DNA from: Corydoras sp. C115
Taxonomy: Eukaryota > Chordata > Actinopteri > Siluriformes > Callichthyidae
Reading direction: 5' to 3'
DNA: 64,000 nt
Assembly: GCA_019802505.1 (NCBI GenBank)
Contig: JAFMOC010000002.1
Location: 7,375,001-7,439,000, forward strand
Shown here: piece by piece, positions 14,301 through 24,375 of the stretch
Layout of the letters: each line of letters starts with the position of its first letter
How positions within the stretch are numbered: position 1 is the stretch's first letter
Program-made: the position numbers and the translations under genes
Notes under the pieces: model-generated
The model's database searches: none
What the model was told of the DNA's origin: nothing
Seen by the model: the letters and a program-made list of their open reading frames with translations, nothing else

Positions 14301-14992
14301 GTGTGAGGAAAACTGCTACCTTCTCTATGAAACAACAGGGGTATGATATTTAGTATTTATTATTGTAAATAATTGCATTTTTTTTAACATTTTGATATGC
14401 ATTAAAAGAATTAATGAATAAAGGTGTTATTAACTTCTATATCTACATTTAAAGGAGGCTGCAAGATGTGTAGAATTTGATTTCATTTTAAAAAGGGTGC
14501 TTGGAAAATCCAGTCCTCCATTCCGCTCAGCAGCTGAAATGGTGTCAGACCTCTGGACACTGTTTGATGTCTTGTTACAAAACTCGGAGGTAAGATTTTT
14601 AAAAAAGGAATTCCAGTTGCATTTTAAACAGCAAATATACCTGAACTCACAACTGAATGTACTCTGTAAAACTAGCTTTGTCACATTTGGTGCTTATAAG
14701 ATGTACTAATTGCTTGTACTCTTGCAAGTTTTTTAAAGTGTTTTGGAAATGAATTTTAATTAATGTTTATTGTTGAGACAAAAATGAGGTGTATTAAAAA
14801 ATGATGTGTATCTTTGTTTTGCTTCTTTTACAGAAAAAAGATTTAGTTTTCAGTCTTCAGTGCTCATTTCAGGAAAAAATGAATGTATTATTTGAAGAAT
14901 GTCTTCATGCATCACTTCTGAAACCATGCAGTTCGAAGCTTAAGACGTGCCAGAGGTGCAGAGACATACAGACAAGTCCAAAAATACACTAA
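574..14992 (+). CDS. trim33l: TIF1-family TRIM protein (TRIM24/28/33/66-like), 5' partial
   Basis: Sixteen exons join with consistent phase into 1354 residues: 574-650, 1119-1257, 1379-1496, 2155-2271, 5671-5785, 5847-6038, 6626-6737, 8513-10830, 10937-11003, 11075-11105, 11698-11815, 12489-12685, 14072-14174, 14272-14340, 14455-14589, 14834-14992. Order: RING tail (CPIC, then FIFKD as in TRIM24), B-box 1 (CGGCDD...CSWC...CSDC), B-box 2 (CISHKH...CKDCQLIDHRGH), coiled coil over four exons, a Ser/Thr/Gln-rich linker mostly in one 2.3-kb exon, the TIF1 motif RVSLLRLP (11698 exon), a PHD finger with all C4HC3 ligands (CVVC...QCVKC...FHTEC...CSLC) and a bromodomain remnant. The family consists of nuclear transcription co-regulators and E3 ligases; TRIM33 ubiquitinates SMAD4. 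The bromodomain keeps the first helix (KCEQLLLFL) but has a short, altered ZA loop and ends in a Cys/Lys tail. The PHD is compact. The 5786 donor is GC instead of GT. The exact paralogue (trim33-like versus trim66-like) is inferred; family membership is secure. The first RING exons are missing. Confidence 0.85.
1927..2027. repeat. (AT)n then (TG)n microsatellite
   Basis: An uninterrupted AT tract of about 85 bases is followed by a short TG run, in the intron between the B-box 2 exon and the first coiled-coil exon. Confidence 0.95.
2345..3536 (-). mobile_element. Non-LTR retrotransposon fragment (Rex1/CR1-like), antisense in intron
   Basis: Reading the minus strand gives a retrotransposon ORF2 in pieces. 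From about 3480 down to 3020 lies the endonuclease-RT linker (KQARNTLTKEIRRAKRTYTE, then VWKGLKNITNYR). From 2951 to 2650 comes reverse transcriptase (VPSCFKKSIIIPVPKK, SVALTSVVMKSFE, LLDPLQFAYRANRSVDD). Below 2650 is 3' sequence (FQLLPSGRRYRSLYTK). The catalytic part of RT after AYRANRSVDD is deleted and frames shift, so this is a dead copy. The element continues beyond a nested hAT insertion at 4723-4765. The Rex1/CR1-like clade is my recollection of similar fish elements. Confidence 0.8.
3537..4714. mobile_element. Non-autonomous hAT-like DNA transposon nested in the LINE
   Basis: The ends are perfect 12-base inverted repeats, TAGGGCTGCAAC on the left and its complement on the right. They are flanked by 8-base target duplications GTAAGAGA (3529-3536) and GTAAGAGG (4715-4722), one mismatch apart. 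An 8-bp duplication with such ends is typical of hAT elements. Subterminal sequence is rich in ATCGAT-like motifs. No transposase is readable, so it would have been mobilised in trans. The middle (about 3930-4200) is CpG-rich compared with its surroundings. Confidence 0.85.
4723..4765 (-). mobile_element. Continuation of the LINE interrupted by the hAT element
   Basis: Sequence after the right target duplication (gtcactgtatcagtcagttc) picks up where the LINE stops at 3536. It is short and degenerates into A/T-rich intron. Confidence 0.5.
6450..6545 (-). mobile_element. LINE 3'-tail relic, antisense
   Basis: Contains the fish LINE/SINE tail pattern catttagctgatgctta, then aaagtgacttacaag and gaacaccacaagtcagta. 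It is the reverse complement of the tail seen at 17930-17999. It lies in the intron before exon 6626. Confidence 0.6.
6854..8265 (-). mobile_element. Tc1-like transposon, inactivated, in intron
   Basis: The two ends are inverted repeats of about 30 bases (tacacacacagacaaatttg on the left; the right end closes with ccttgtgtgtgta) with TA at the boundaries, about 1.4 kb apart. Minus-strand reading between 7581 and 6990 gives Tc1 transposase: ENVIWTHETK, VNHGGSSVMFWGCFAAYG, the DNDPKH catalytic motif and, in another frame, SSDLNAIEHLWKELN. The reading frame is broken, so it is a dead copy in the intron before the giant linker exon. Confidence 0.9.
8272..8343. repeat. (TA)n microsatellite
   Basis: About 70 bases of alternating TA immediately beside the right end of the Tc1-like element and 170 bases before the acceptor of the giant exon. 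Confidence 0.95.
8755..9340 (+). repeat. Ten-copy 60-bp coding tandem repeat in the TIF1-like linker
   Basis: Within exon 8513-10830, about ten units of 19-20 codons follow one another with consensus VTSNLVQSQAPSV, then a variable Cys/Ser/Asn segment ending in SS. Units differ by substitutions and single-codon losses, so the array is old. The frame is kept in every unit, which suggests it is translated. The segment is predicted to be disordered and rich in Ser, Thr, Gln and Val. Confidence 0.9.
11166..11655 (-). mobile_element. LINE 3'-end fragments, antisense, next to an exon acceptor
   Basis: Minus-strand reading of 11655-11520 gives the C-terminal LINE signature TTTLLSPLAFRTISGLAP, then SDECRLVI. 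Below that lie two copies of the tail (caaagcaacgtacaaatgag at 11200 and a partial copy at 11396-11435). It is the same family as the sense copy at 17519-17999. The fragment stops about 40 bases before the acceptor of exon 11698. Confidence 0.7.
12798..13090 (+). mobile_element. tRNA-derived SINE (family A), 5'-truncated
   Basis: Starts inside the B-box-like part (ggtttgaatccc). It runs through the shared body (gtttcctccgggttctccgg, tggattggcaccctgtcctg, cctggatgggcatggggaac) to a GATAATGGATGGAT tail. It lies in the intron between the two PHD exons. Confidence 0.85.
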
Positions 14993-15254
14993 AGAGAATG
15001 AGAGAATATTTTGCTGCCAATTCTACAGTCATGACAAAGAAACCCCACGTTGACAATTAATGAATAAGACTATTCACATGGACATCAACAAATTTTATAG
15101 GTTTCTATTTATTCTTCTTTATATACAGTATGAATCTATTTTTTTATTTCCTATGTATGTTCTCTACATGTGTTTCTGTATACTGCCAGCAGAGGGCAGA
15201 AGATATGAATATGTCCCAGGTCAAGCGCCGTTAAGTTTTTTGATTTAAAGTAAA

Positions 15255-15260
15255 AATAAA
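15255..15260 (+). terminator. Probable polyadenylation signal of the TIF1-like gene
   Basis: AATAAA 263 bases after the stop at 14992, in AT-rich sequence with no competing gene. This would give a 3' UTR of about 290 bases. Confidence 0.5.
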
Positions 15261-15547
15261 TATTTTCCTGACCTTAACTGACTGATTTTCTGAAGGGATT
15301 TGTATAAACTTAATATTGTCAATTTCAAGCTGATATACCAACAGTCTGGCAACAAAAAGTTACCACGCAGATAAAAGTGCAGAAAATTATTAGGACTTGC
15401 AGTTCAGGTTCCTTTTACAGAATACTTGCTGTACTTGCATAGGCCTAATGTTCTTTTAATATTCTTATTTTATTAAACATTTTGAGAAAAAAAGTGATTT
15501 ATTACAGTACAGTAATAAAATGATTTTACATTCAATAAAATATTCTA

Positions 15548-15896
15548 GGCGGCACGGTGGCTTAGTGGTTAGCACGTTCGACTCTCAGCACTAGTTCGCC
15601 TCCCGGTTAGAATCCCCATCTGGGTGGAGTTTCCATGTTCTCCCCGTGTCTGCGTGGGTTTCCTCCGGGTTCTCCGGTTTCCTCCCACAGTCCAAAAACA
15701 TGGATCAAGTCAATTGAATTCTCAAAATTGCCCCATATAGAGTGTGTCTGTGTGAGTGAGTGTGTGCCCAGCGATGGATTGGTGTCCTGTCCTGAGTGTC
15801 TGCCCAGCGCCTGAGACGTTCTCCCCTGGATGGGCATGGGGAACCCCACCGCGACCCTAATAGAGGATAAAGCGGGAGATAATGAATGAATGAATG
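15548..15896 (+). mobile_element. tRNA-derived SINE (family A), full length
   Basis: Complete copy. The head has ggcggcacggtggcttagtg and an A-box-like ttagtggttagcac; the B-box region (ggttagaatcc) is degraded. The usual body follows, then a GAATGAAT tail. It is flanked by a 14-base duplication AATAAAATATTCTA (15534-15547 and 15897-15910), which shows retroposition. Confidence 0.9.
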
Positions 15897-16225
15897 AATA
15901 AAATATTCTATTTGGCTATTAAATAAACGTCTGTGTAATTTAGCCTATTATTATTTACTCAAATTACTGTAATTAAAAAAATATCTTAAATCTACTTTGG
16001 GCCTTTAAATTTTAAATAAAACAAGTCTATCTGAAGCATATTTTTCATTTAATACTTATAAATGCAACTAACACGGCCTATAATTTTATATTTTAAATGA
16101 GAATTTATATTTTAGTACTATGTGGCGCGTTTAGTGAAGATACAACTGACCATGTTGTAGCATGACATTGAGTGACAGTTTTCATTTTTCCTTGCGTATA
16201 TTTTTGTATAAAGACTTCAGACGTG

Positions 16226-16493
16226 GGCGGCACGGTGGCTTAGTGGTTAGCACGTTCGCCTCTCAGCACTAGGGATTCCCGGTTCGAATCCCCATCTGGG
16301 TGAAGTTTCCATGTTCTCCCCGTGTCCGCGTGGGTTTCCTCCGGGTTCTCCGGTTTCCTGAGTGAGTTTGTGCCCAGCGATAGATTGGTGCCCTGCCCAA
16401 TCTGCCCAGCGCACGAGACGTTCTCCCCTGGATGGGCATGGGGAACCCCCCGCGACCCTAATAGAGGATGAAGCGGAAGATAATGGATGGATG
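16226..16493 (+). mobile_element. tRNA-derived SINE (family A) with internal deletion
   Basis: Head with good A and B boxes (ttagtggttagcacg, ggttcgaatcc), then a jump from tccggtttcct straight to gagtgagtttgtgccc, so about 75 bases of the body are lost. The tail is GGATGGAT. Target duplication GACTTCAGACG is at 16213-16223 and 16494-16504. Confidence 0.9.
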
Positions 16494-16897
16494 GACTTCA
16501 GACGCATAGTGCAGCTATCTCCTCTTCTCCGATGGCCCGTTTCCATGCAGAAGACATTCCGATGAATAAACCAGATACTAAAATGCCCTTATGGCTCCCC
16601 CTTGTAACTGTGCCAAATTTTGTAATTATGTCCCTCTGGACATTTGGATTAAACTCCAAAACAAATAAAAACCTGTTGTTTTTACAATGTAAGGAGAGTG
16701 GAAAATTTCCATACATTAATTTTGTGTCACATAAGAGGACCTAATAAAAGCGCCAATCGGCTGTTTGAGGCGGTAAAGACATTATTAAAACTCGACTGTG
16801 ATTGTTTTTACAGAATAACAATGTCGTGTTTTGATTGGATTAGAACTGATGGAGTTAAAGTCGAAATCTGGGAACTAACATCACAAATCTCTTAAGC

Positions 16898-16950
16898 TCC
16901 GCCCATTTTGGCTGGTCTATATAAAGGACCTGCAGCCCTTGTTCGCAACA
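16898..16950 (+). promoter_or_regulatory. TATA-box core promoter of the RERG-like gene
   Basis: TATATAAA at 16918-16925 follows a GC-rich ccgccc at about 16899. Transcription would start around 16948-16955, leaving about a 30-base 5' UTR before the ATG at 16984. Start site inferred from spacing only. Confidence 0.6.
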
Positions 16951-16983
16951 GTCCTTCAGCTCTAGACTTTCTGTTGCTTGAAA

Positions 16984-18467
16984 ATGGTGGTTCAAGTTAA
17001 ATCGAGCTCCCACTATTGCAGCAAAGCAATGGATGCAAACCAGAATAAAGTGGAAGCAAACGTTTTGTTACTTGGAGCAGAAAATGTCGGCAAATCAGGT
17101 AAGCAAAATAATGTTTATTTTAAAATACCAGTCTATTATTAATAAAAGTCATTGTACTGCAGAAATACCTTTTTTAATGTGCAAAATGATGATTGTTTTC
17201 TCATTTTGGCAGCTCTAACGGTCCGGTTTGTCACTAGAAGATTCATTGGTGAATATGGCGATATTGGTGAGTATGACTTTTCTTTGTGTTACCAACTATA
17301 AACCTTTAAAAAACAAAAAGTTGAACTAAACTAAAAACAAAAACATTTATAAGTGACACAAAGTTTATTTTTGTTTACAGAATCCATATACAGCCACATT
17401 GACAAAATTGATGGCCGTGAAATCTCTTTCAACATATGGGACTCGCTGTATCCACAGGTGAAGCAACCACTGATTATTATATGGCGTGTTGTTTTTCTGT
17501 TGTTTTGATCTATTATTGTGTTCAACCAACCAAAGTGAACTCATGTCGCTCTACAACTCCTCTCTCTCCATTGGCTTCCTGTAGCTGCTCACATTCTGTA
17601 CAAGGCACTGACTCTGGCCTATGGGTCAATCTCTGGATCTACTCCCTCTTACCTTAATATAGATTTCCAAAATACGCGCCAACTCGTTCACTACGCTCTA
17701 GTGATGCATGTCGCCTGGTGATTCCACCTCACCGTAGTGTTAATTCTCACTCTGTATCATTCACCACTGAAAAAATGGTGGAATGATCTTCCCAACTCTG
17801 TAAGACTGAGCCACTTAGCATTTTTAAGAATCAACTCAAAACATATCTCTTCCAAAAACTCTTAATAAAATTTAATAAAATGTGGGATCAGATAATGATC
17901 AGGTTTTGATAAATCTAGTGTAGCTACTTTTTCCTTAACTACTGACTTGTGGTGTTCTCTCATTTGTAAGTTGCTCTGGATAAATGACTAAATGTAAATG
18001 TGTCATTTTGTGAAAAGTAGGAGCAAACATTGAATTGAGTTTTATTGTTGTTTCAGAGCTGTCAGAGTACGGAGTCAGTGAGTGAAGAACAACTTCGCTG
18101 GGCTGATGGCATTGTGCTTGTCTACAGCATCTGCGACCGCTCTAGCTTCGAAGTGGTGCAGCAGCAAGTAGCACTCATTCAGAAACTCTCCACCTCCTGT
18201 GCCTCAGTGCCCATGGTGCTGGTGGGCAATAAGCGTGATCTGTTACACCGTCGTGTGGTGTCGAGTGAGGAGGGACGACTGCTTGCCCGCTCAGCTGACT
18301 GTGGTTTCTTTGAGATCTCAGCAGCTGAGACATACCATGGGGTTCTTCTGGTCTTTCATGGCCTGCTAAATCTCATTAAGGAGGCAAGAGGCATCAAGAA
18401 GGGTGCTGTCGGCATTAAAGGCATTGTGAGAAGTGTTTCAGCAGTTTTCACCAAAAAACGGGACTAG
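16984..18467 (+). CDS. RERG/RERGL-like small GTPase
   Basis: Four exons (16984-17098, 17213-17266, 17381-17457, 18057-18467) give 218 residues in phase. Near residues 30-50 is the P-loop GAENVGKSALTVRF followed by RRFIGEYGDIESIY, close to human RERGL. G4 is intact (VGNKRDL) and G5 reads EISAAE. Two key Ras features are altered. The switch I Thr position is not conserved, and the G3 DTAGQ box reads WDSLYPQ, without the Gly and catalytic Gln context. The C-terminus (IVRSVSAVFTKKRD) is basic and has no CAAX box. These traits match RERGL more than RERG, so GTP hydrolysis is probably weak or absent and no lipid anchor is expected. The first ATG was chosen; a second Met at 17032 is possible. Family function (growth-inhibitory Ras-like signalling) is by analogy. 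The third intron carries a LINE relic. Confidence 0.88.
17519..17999 (+). mobile_element. LINE 3'-end fragment in the third intron of the RERG-like gene
   Basis: Decayed end of a non-LTR ORF2 (ccattggcttcctgtagctg, then ctctagtgatgcatgtcgcc) and a 3' tail with tctcatttgtaagttgctct and gactaaatgtaaatg. It ends about 57 bases before the acceptor of the last exon. It is the sense counterpart of the antisense copy at 11166-11655. Confidence 0.75.
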
Positions 18468-18844
18468 ATGTTTTGGACTTCTTAGTAGAGATGGTGTTTT
18501 CGAAAGGTTAAAGCCCGCACATAGATCCACCACAATACTGTCCAAGTGGTCATGGGTAATCAAGGTACTCCTGGACATAATGATGGTAACGTGTAGGAGA
18601 CAGGTTGCTTTGTAAGTTGACAGACCAGAATAAAGGTCCTAGAAGGTTTTTGAGATATGAAGATCTTTTCTTCTGATGTATCTAACCAGGTGTTCATCAG
18701 GGACTCAGGGATACATAAAGGCATCAAATTTCTGATGGAAAAATTCAGCATGTCAAGTGACCTACAACATCTCAGTTATCAGTCAGCATAGAGAATGTGA
18801 CTCGGAGTTGTTCAAAGGAAAATGGAAGGACCTGTGTGACATAA

Positions 18845-18850
18845 AATAAA
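18845..18850 (+). terminator. Probable polyadenylation signal of the RERG-like gene
   Basis: AATAAA 378 bases beyond the stop codon at 18467. Confidence 0.5.
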
Positions 18851-19585
18851 TATTTAAGATGCAAAAAGTGTGACTATTTACATACTGTTCTTGTGTAAAT
18901 AAGCTGCTCATTTTTATGTAAATGATCGTTGGGTTTTTAATTACAGTATCGATTGGTAGTCTTACACTGAAGTGAACTGTAATGAAAATTATACAAGTCT
19001 ATTAAATATTAATAAAACTTTTGAAATATACAGACCTGTCTATTCTTTTGTTTTGTTAAATAGTTGCACTGTGTATTTTTTTTTTATTAATTTTTTGCCA
19101 CGTTTCGCCCAAATTAGTGAGCAGAAAAACATTTACTTCTGTATATTTGTAGCTGTTACTGACAAATAAAACATCTAAAATTTAGACAGTGAACTGTCTA
19201 CATCTTTCACACTCGATTTGTTAATGTCATCTATTGTTATAGTTCCCATCATCAATGTTATGTTTAAAAGATGACAGCTTTTTTCTCAAGGAAAGAAATA
19301 GTTTTATTTTGATGCCATTTATTGAACTGGTAACATTTTCAGGGCAGGCATGAAAAACATGTATGTATAAATGCATACACACAATTGTTCATCTTAGGTT
19401 ACTGTAGTTGAAATAGTTAGTATCTGGTGTAAATCCTTAGTAGAACAAGGGTGTTCAGTTAAATGTGGTAGCTTAGAAGGTGTGGTTTAATTTTAAATTC
19501 AATTAGATCAGCAGAGAGACGGAAGTAAGAGACTGATCAAGTAGCATACAGAATTTACACAGTGCAGTATGACACACTGCTGACT

Positions 19586-19917
19586 ATCCATCCATCCATT
19601 ATCTTCTGCTTTATCCTATAGTAGGGTCATGGGGGTTCCCCATGCCCATCCAGGGGAGAACGTTTCAGGCGCTGGGCAGATACACCCAGAACAGGGCGGC
19701 AATCTATCTCCGGGCACACACTCAATCACAAAGACACAAACACACTCTATATGGGGTAATTTGGGAGAATTCAATTGACCTTGATCCATGACCTTCAACC
19801 TGGAAGAAACCCACGCGGACACGGGGAGAACATGGAAACTCCACACAGATTGTGATTCAAACCTGGAATCCCTAGAGCTGAGAGGCGAACGTGCTAAACA
19901 CTAAGCCACCGTGCCGC
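19586..19917 (-). mobile_element. tRNA-derived SINE (family A), full length, antisense
   Basis: Begins with the tail tatccatccatccattatc and ends with the head ctaagccaccgtgccgc. More diverged than other copies (for example ctttatcctatagtagggtc), and I could not find a clear target duplication. Confidence 0.85.
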
Positions 19918-21998
19918 GTCACTAGAGTAGCATAATAACATCTATGTATAACGTTCTTGTAAATCTTATTTTGGATTTGTGGTATTATTTTCATAACAGT
20001 GGTATCTACATCGTTATGTAATAGGAAAATAAATTCAATGCCTGACTGCAACCGGCTTGTTATGCACCATGCATTCTTCTGTAAAACAGGTTGGTGGTAG
20101 CATTGTGAATTTGGCCTGTCCTAATGTATGTGGCGCAGGTTGGCTCATCATTGATAGAACAAAAAACTCTAAAATATGCCAACATTAACCATCTATCCAT
20201 AAATTGAACACCAATCACCTTGATCTAACAGAAACACTGGATAAAAAGCAGTGAATGTGTAAAAACTGACATCACAGAGTTAAATATAATTTGTTTAAAG
20301 AAATGGACAAACTTATCTACAAGCCAATTTAAAAGACCACAGTTATCAGAAATGTTTTGCTGCAGTAATTGCTGCACAAGGGAGACACACAAGATACTAA
20401 AAGCAAAGTTTCAGGTACTTTCTTTCTTGCTCATAGATTTGTAATATTGGTCCATTTTTCTAAATAAATAAGTGTCCAAAAATATAATTGGTTTTATATT
20501 TTTTAGTTGGGTCCAATCTGTTTTATTTATTTTTTTTATTTTTAGGACTTGTTTGTTGTCTTACATTATATTTATGCAAATATATTATAACATAAAAAGT
20601 TTGAATCACCTAAAACCATAAAAAAAATTAAGAAACCACCCAAAACCATAAAAGCACCCACAAATGACCCCAGCAACAAATACAGACACAATTAACAATG
20701 TTTATTTCTGATTATTTCCAGCTGCAAAACTAAGCATATTTCATAAACTAAACGGGGAAAGCAGTGGCCTGAATATGGCTTTGGCTGTGTTCTGTTTGTT
20801 ATTTAAAAACGTGAATAGAGTTAGTACATGCTTCATTAGGTTCTCAGGGAAGCATAATTCACTGTTCTGTTAGTGTAAATTGGGCAAGAGGATTTGCTGT
20901 AGTAACAATAATAAGTATGCACAATGAAGACTATGCTGTCGTCCTGGGTGTGCTGTCCCAAATATGTCCATTTCTTTCTCCCTTGCTAAAAAAACTCTCT
21001 CCACCTCCTGTTATTGTTTATTTTTCTTGTTCTGCAGTCATAAATACAATCTTGTTTTTTTATTGCCATTAAGTCAAATTTGCTTCTATTTTAAACAATA
21101 AATTTGACTAAGGGCTTGAATTCACCAAAACATATAATTAGTATTGTAAAAATAAGATTTTTTTAATATCACAATTAAGACAGATCCACTAAAATGACTA
21201 TCAGTAATGCACATTTTAAATAATATTAAATATTACAGCACTGTAATTAGATGTGGGCCAAAATACATTTTATGCATTTTTGTCAAAATACATTGTATGT
21301 AATAAATGTACTTTTAAATGAGTAATGTGAATAATAAGTTCAAAATGAGTTTAATATCCCTCACTCAGCCATGTGATCATGTGACCTTGGAGAGTGTCCA
21401 GTTTGGCTTGGAGATGGGCAACGTGAGTCTCTGAGCTGCTGTCCAACTCTTTGTCAATTTGGCAAACTCAAGCACTATAGCTGCTAATGAAGCCTTTTCA
21501 CCCAAATTTGTTTAATGACTAAAACACAATAAACTAGTCAACCTCAGGATGATGGTCAGATCATTTTTGGTCATCCTCTTTTGTAAAGCCAACAGACTGA
21601 ATGAATGTGATCCAATATGTGACAGACAATAGATAATGCAAACACACTTGAATAATGCAAACACACTTGGTGAATAAATCCATATTAACTCACAGACAAA
21701 ATGTTCCTTTGTTGGGATCAAATGTGTTTTATTCTAATAACTAGGAATGATGGGAGTGTATGACTAAACATGGCCTGATGTTCTGATTTTTTATAATGAT
21801 CCAGCAAAAGATAGATAGATAAAATGCTTTATTTATTCCGAAGGATATTTCTATTTTTCTAATCTAATAGCTGTCATATATTTTATGGAATCTTTTAAAA
21901 GCAAACTTTTTTTTTATTGTTTTTTTTTTTTCTTTTCAAAAAAAAACCCCAAAAAAACCTGCAATGCCAATATTTAAACATCAATAATACACCAACAC

Positions 21999-22234
21999 TT
22001 TCCTCCGGGTTCTCCGGTTTCCTCCCACAGTCCAAAAACATGGATCAAGTTAATTGAGTTCTCTAAATTGCCCCATATAGAGTGTGTTTGAGTGTGTGAG
22101 TGTGTACCCAGCGATGGGTTGGCGCCCTGTCCTGGGTGTATCTGCCCAGCGCCCGAGACGTTCTCCCCTGGATGGGCATGGGGAACCCCACTGCGACCCT
22201 AATAGAGGATAAAGCGGGAGATAATGAATGAATG
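21999..22234 (+). mobile_element. tRNA-derived SINE (family A), 5'-truncated with target duplication
   Basis: Starts at ttcctccgggttctccgg, lacking the whole tRNA head, and ends in a GAATGAAT tail. A 13-base duplication AATACACCAACAC flanks it at 21986-21998 and 22235-22247. The truncation therefore happened during insertion. Confidence 0.9.
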
Positions 22235-22370
22235 AATACACCAACACAAATATTTGCACACACCTGGTGGGTAGGTAGATGACATGAATTAGAAAATAAA
22301 ACTTTTTGCACTTTACATCTGCAGATAGTGTTGATTTAACAGTTTGTTTGATGATTTGCTAAACAAACTA

Positions 22371-22446
22371 TCCATCCATTATCTTCCCCAGAATCCTCTC
22401 CTAGCGAGAGGCGAACGTGCTAACCACTAAGCTACCGTGCCGCCCC
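22371..22446 (-). mobile_element. Internally deleted SINE (family A), head and tail only
   Basis: Only 76 bases: tail (atccatccattatcttcc), then B-box-to-A-box head (ggcgaacgtgctaaccacta, gtgccgcc). The body is gone. AAACAAAC occurs on both sides. Confidence 0.8.
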
Positions 22447-22569
22447 AAAACAAACATGCTGGACAGCAACAAAAGTGATATTAAATGAAACAGCATAGTT
22501 TTTAACTGATTAATTATTTAAAACAATTTGATATTCATTTGAAAAATGACTGTCACAAACTAATCATAC

Positions 22570-22712
22570 TGAGGTTTTTTGGGGGTGTAGGATAATGATC
22601 AGGTTTGAAAATTCTACAGTGGAGTTTGTTTTCCATAACTACTGACTTGTTTTATTCTCTCATTTGTAAGTTGCTTTAAATAAAAGTGTCTGCTAAATGA
22701 CTAAATGTAAAT
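22570..22712 (+). mobile_element. LINE 3'-tail relic
   Basis: Contains gataatgatcaggtttg, then tctcatttgtaagttgcttt and gctaaatgactaaatgtaaa. It is the same tail as at 17900-17999. Confidence 0.65.
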
Positions 22713-22737
22713 TTATTTTGTATGATGTATAACATAA

Positions 22738-23096
22738 CATCCATCCATCCATCCATCCATTATCTTCTGCTTTATCCTCTATTAGGGTCACGGGGGTGTT
22801 CCCCATGCCCATCCAGGGGAGAACGTCTCGGGCGCTGGGCAGATACACCCAGGACAGGGTGCCAATCTATCACTGGACACACAGACACGCACACAAACAC
22901 ACTCTATATGGGGCAATTTGGAGAACTCAATTGACTTGATCCATGTTTTTGGACTGTAGGAGGAAACCGGAGAACCCGGAGGAAATCCATGCGGACACGG
23001 GGAGAACATGGAAACTCCACCCAGATTGGGATTCGAACCGGGAATCCCTAGTGCTGAGAGTCGAACCTGCTAACCACTAAGCCACCGTGCCGCCCA
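22738..23096 (-). mobile_element. tRNA-derived SINE (family A), full length, antisense
   Basis: Complete copy from a (CCAT)n tail to the head gccaccgtgccgccc. ACATAACAT is repeated on both sides as target duplication. Confidence 0.9.
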
Positions 23097-23739
23097 CAAC
23101 ATAACATAACATTACATTTAATATTATAAAGAGCATCATGTGACTCAAACAAGCTTTTAGATGATGCATTAAACACTGCTAACACTGATTCCAAGAGTAT
23201 GCTGTGCAAAAACCATTTTCGTTGTACTGCCATCAGGTTTTGGTGGGTTATCATAAATAATTACTTTCTTAAAGCAACCACCCAGTCTGTTTATTTTCTT
23301 ATGTGATATCTTACTATCTTGTTATGTGGGACCTTGCTTTAGTGTATACTTGTGCAGCTGAGTAAATTAAGCAAAAGACTGCACGTACCACAATTTCCCA
23401 TGGGACAGCCAGTTATATTGAAGCTCTCATTAGAACATTCTTAACTCCGGGTAGTGTGTGGTCTAGACAGTGTCTTACTCAACTGCACTAAACAAAATAA
23501 AGATAATAGGGAAAAAAGTTGTACATAGCTTCCTCACTGATGCATTTTGTAAAAGTGTTAAAAGAATAATAACTAAAAAATAAAAAAAGATTTTAAAAGT
23601 ATGTGGACATTTTCTCTGTGCAAATCTGCATGAGTGCACAAATATCAGACTTTAAAAATCTTGATTCATAAAATGAATGATTTTAATGCTAATTTGCAAT
23701 GGTTATTAAAATTATTTCCCACAACTAACACAGGACACA

Positions 23740-24375
23740 CTCACCTGACCCTTTATTAGTACACCACTTTGTTTCTACATTTGTTGTCCATTTCTTCTGT
23801 TCCTCTTACCATATACAGTAGATATATTTTGTAGTTCTAGAATTACAACCTATAGTTTATCTGTTTCACTATATACTTTGTTATTCCTCTTTGTTCTCTA
23901 ATGATCAAGACTCCCACAGGCATTATTTGGGTGGTGGATGATCCTTGGTCACTCACATGATGGAGTGAATTGATGTATGTTGTATTCACTGTGCACTGCA
24001 CTGGACACATTTACCTTACCGCTCTATTTTGTTGAGGTAACATCGGAGACAGCTGCTTATTTGATGCAGTGCAGTTTGTGATTGTTAGTCTCTAATCTTT
24101 AATTTGTTCTTACACTGCACTATCTATGTGATGCTGATGCCAGGACATTTTTGGTTGGTGGACTATTTTTAGTTCGGCAGTGACACTGAGGTGTTTAAAA
24201 TATTAGCAACACTAAAGTATCATTTGTATCAGTGCAATACATACTAACACACGACCACAATGCCAGTGTTACTGTAGGGCTAACCATCAGTCATCACAGG
24301 TACCTAATCTGTATGTGCTCTGTGTTCTAACATCAGTGAACAGAGTAAAGCAGAGCAACAAAGTATCCAGAGTAG
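23740..24375. repeat. Foldback-like interspersed repeat
   Basis: Contains phrases of a common fish repeat in two orientations. 23740-24000 has tatacagtagatatattttg and gcattatttgggtggtggat; 24140-24375 has gccaggacatttttggttgg, actaacacacgaccacaatg and gcaacaaagtatccagagta. A related sequence in the opposite orientation lies at 36995-37215. Family name not recognised with certainty. Confidence 0.5.

Noticed and set aside
15548..15620. tRNA-gene-like sequence at SINE heads
   Set aside because: A-box and B-box-like parts are present, but the cloverleaf cannot be completed and the sequence continues into the SINE body in all copies, so these are not functional tRNA genes.
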